Assembly: GCA_019746355.1 (NCBI GenBank)
Contig: JAIESC010000286.1
Location: 1-13,989 of the forward strand
DNA length: 13,989 nt
Source of the DNA: Xanthobacteraceae bacterium
GTDB taxonomy: Bacteria; Pseudomonadota; Alphaproteobacteria; Rhizobiales; Xanthobacteraceae
Direction of reading: 5' to 3'
In this document: piece after piece, positions 12,816 to 13,989 of the stretch
How positions within the stretch are numbered: the stretch's first letter is position 1
How the letters are laid out: each line of letters opens with the position of its first letter
Notes under the pieces: generated by a model
The model's database searches: none
Told to the model about the DNA's origin: nothing
Seen by the model: the letters and a program-made list of their open reading frames with translations, nothing else
Position numbers and translations under genes: made by a program

Positions 12816-13636
12816 AAACCTTCGCTCTCGCGCTTGGCGGGGGCGGCGCGCGGGGCCTCGCGCACATCGTGGTCGCCGAAGCGCTCGACGAGATGGGCGT
12901 GAAGCCGGTCGCGATCGCCGGCACCTCGATCGGCGCGATCGTCGGCGCGGGCTACGCCGCAGGCATGACCGGCCGCGAGATGCGCCGCTACGCGGTCCAC
13001 ATGGCGCACGACCGGACCGACGTGATGCGGCGCATGATGCGCGCGCGCGCCGGCAAGCTGCGCGACATTTTTGGCGGCGGCCTGGGCGACGCGACGCGGC
13101 TCGACGCCGAACTGCTGTGCGAGCAGTTCCTGCCGGAGCATCTACCGGCGGATTTTTCCGGCCTCGAGATCCCGTTGACCGTGGTCGCCTCCGACCTGTT
13201 CCGCCGGCGCGAGGTCGTGTTCTCGCAAGGCTCGCTGCGGCGGGCGCTCGCGGCGTCGATCTCGCTGCCGACCATCATGCGACCGGTGGAGCTTGAGGGC
13301 CAGGTTCTGGTCGACGGCGGCGCCACCAATCCGCTGCCGTTCGAGCATCTGCGCGGCCGGGCCGACGTGGTGGTCGCCATCGAGATTTCCGGGCCGGTCG
13401 ACGCCGGCAAGCGTGACGTGCCGAATGCGCTGGAATGTCTCTACGCGACCGTGCTGGTGATGACCCATTCCATCGTCCAGGAGAAGATCCGCCACGGCGC
13501 GCCGGATCTGCTGCTGCAACCCAATGTCGGCGCGTTCCGGGCGCTCGGTTTCCTTCAGGCGAGCGCCATCCTTCGTGCGTCCGATCCGATCAAGGCCGAG
13601 ATCAAGGAGAAGCTTGGGCGGCTGTTGGCCGGGTAG
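12812..13636 (+). CDS. Patatin-like phospholipase (RssA-type)
   Basis: The 274-residue protein carries the complete patatin signature. The oxyanion-hole loop is 'LGGGGARGLAH' (8-18), the nucleophile elbow is 'GTSIG' (37-41, Ser39), and the catalytic dyad aspartate is in 'VDGGATNPLPF' (Asp168). Bacterial members of this size hydrolyse phospholipids or acyl esters; several are cytosolic, and no signal peptide is visible here. Between the elbow and the Asp is an Arg-rich helical stretch (55-95). ATG 12812 overlaps the phosphotransferase stop (TGA 12813-12815), so the two are co-transcribed and probably coupled. A link to acyl or lipid turnover with the upstream kinase is plausible but inferred. 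Confidence 0.93.
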   Translation: MKTFALALGGGGARGLAHIVVAEALDEMGVKPVAIAGTSIGAIVGAGYAAGMTGREMRRYAVHMAHDRTDVMRRMMRARAGKLRDIFGGGLGDATRLDAELLCEQFLPEHLPADFSGLEIPLTVVASDLFRRREVVFSQGSLRRALAASISLPTIMRPVELEGQVLVDGGATNPLPFEHLRGRADVVVAIEISGPVDAGKRDVPNALECLYATVLVMTHSIVQEKIRHGAPDLLLQPNVGAFRALGFLQASAILRASDPIKAEIKEKLGRLLAG

Positions 13637-13724
13637 CCGTTTTCGACCGACTGCATCGTATTTGAATTAAATCGTCGCCGTTTCGCGCATCATCTGTTTG
13701 CTTCCGGCGGCTTAGATCGACCGC

Positions 13725-13916
13725 ATGGAATCCTCGAGGACCAGTGGCTCCATCGGTGTGCAGCAGATTCTGCCGCGCACCGGCACGTCCTGGCAGGGCC
13801 AAAATCCGACGCCCGCGGAGCCGAGCCAATCGGCCGGCGCCGCCGAAACGCCGTCCGGGCCGGATCGCGGCGCGACGCCGGACGGTATGGGCCAGCTCGT
13901 CGACAGGATCGTCTAG
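13725..13916 (+). CDS. Small hypothetical Pro/Ser/Gly-rich ORF ending at an IS junction
   Basis: The 63-residue product ('MESSRTSGSIGVQQILPRTG' ... 'DGMGQLVDRIV') is low-complexity, rich in Ser, Gly, Pro and Thr, probably disordered in the middle, with a short C-terminal helix. I do not recognise a family. No clear Shine-Dalgarno precedes ATG 13725. Its TAG stop is part of a CTAG (13913-13916) directly abutting the terminal sequence of an IS5-family element, so the natural 3' end may have been cut or replaced by the insertion. The 88-bp gap after the patatin gene holds no identifiable promoter. Confidence 0.4.
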   Translation: MESSRTSGSIGVQQILPRTGTSWQGQNPTPAEPSQSAGAAETPSGPDRGATPDGMGQLVDRIV

Positions 13917-13989
13917 GGCGTGTCCTCAATTGAGCCAAATGAGTATCGCGGCGGCGTGGACGCCTGCAAGGAAGTTGACTGCGCGCTTG
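13917..13989 (-). mobile_element. IS5-family insertion sequence, one end (continues beyond the window)
   Basis: The element's outer end appears to begin at GGCGTGTCCTC directly after CTAG (13913-13916), a YTAR-type target that some IS5 groups favour. The transposase C-terminus is encoded 9 bp inside. The rest lies outside the window, so the second terminal repeat and target duplication cannot be verified. Confidence 0.7.
13926..13989 (-). CDS. IS5-family transposase, C-terminal end (partial)
   Basis: The minus strand reads 'KRAVNFLAGVHAAAILIWLN' followed by stop (TCA at 13926-13928). This matches the very typical C-terminus of IS5-family DDE transposases ('RYDKLARNFLAAVxLAAxxIWLN'). Only 20 residues are present; the N-terminal part lies beyond 13989. 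Identification is by pattern, so family is fairly sure and the element name unknown. Confidence 0.75.
   Translation of the reverse strand, partial: KRAVNFLAGVHAAAILIWLN

Overview
The window is high-GC DNA that reads like a chromosome segment of an alphaproteobacterium of the Hyphomicrobiales (Rhizobiales), close to Bradyrhizobium, Rhodopseudomonas or a Xanthobacteraceae relative. This is inferred from gene content and from repeats typical of that group: a CTAGAGC-ended palindromic element, a TTCCCGC-gcaa-GCGGGAA repeat, repeats whose minus strand reads like 'SALPPKAD..DVCFVPKADI', and IS630 and IS5 remnants. No rRNA, tRNA, CRISPR array, phage module or replication origin was seen.

Layout. 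(1) 1-458: remains of an IS630-type insertion sequence; only the N-terminal HTH part of the transposase survives. (2) 510-3197 (+): five small genes made of two fold types, VOC (PhnB-like), SRPBCC/AHSA1, membrane-anchored SRPBCC, VOC, then SRPBCC/AHSA1 after a 128-bp palindromic element. A perfect 12-bp hairpin sits on the stop codon of the second gene. (3) 3212-4120 (-): a substrate-binding-protein fold without a visible signal peptide, divergent from a glutathione S-transferase gene (4171-4818, +), followed by a dodecin with an unusual N-terminal extension (4903-5244, +). (4) 5245-9490: a more mosaic stretch with lower GC in places. It holds a repeat-rich 456-bp leader, a DbpA-type DEAD-box RNA helicase, a spermidine-synthase-like Rossmann protein (-), an orphan hypothetical gene bracketed by two copies of one dispersed repeat, and a nested hairpin between convergent genes. 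(5) 9491-11663 (-): a SnoaL/NTF2-like protein and a benzoylformate-decarboxylase-like ThDP enzyme, apparently one operon. (6) 11730-13636 (+): an ACAD10/LvaA-type phosphotransferase overlapping a patatin-like phospholipase gene by 4 bp. (7) 13725-13989: a small Pro/Ser/Gly-rich ORF that stops exactly where an IS5-family element begins.

How the genes fit together. The VOC/SRPBCC set and GST are typical small-molecule-binding or detoxification accessory genes with unknown substrates. The ThDP enzyme, NTF2-like protein, acyl-CoA-type kinase and patatin form a divergent pair of two-gene operons that could serve 2-oxo acid, hydroxyacyl or lipid catabolism; this is inference from family membership. 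I do not see a clearly new multi-gene system. The most unusual items are the extended dodecin with its leader hairpin, the stop-codon hairpin at 1481-1509, the repeat copies around the orphan gene, and the leaderless substrate-binding protein.
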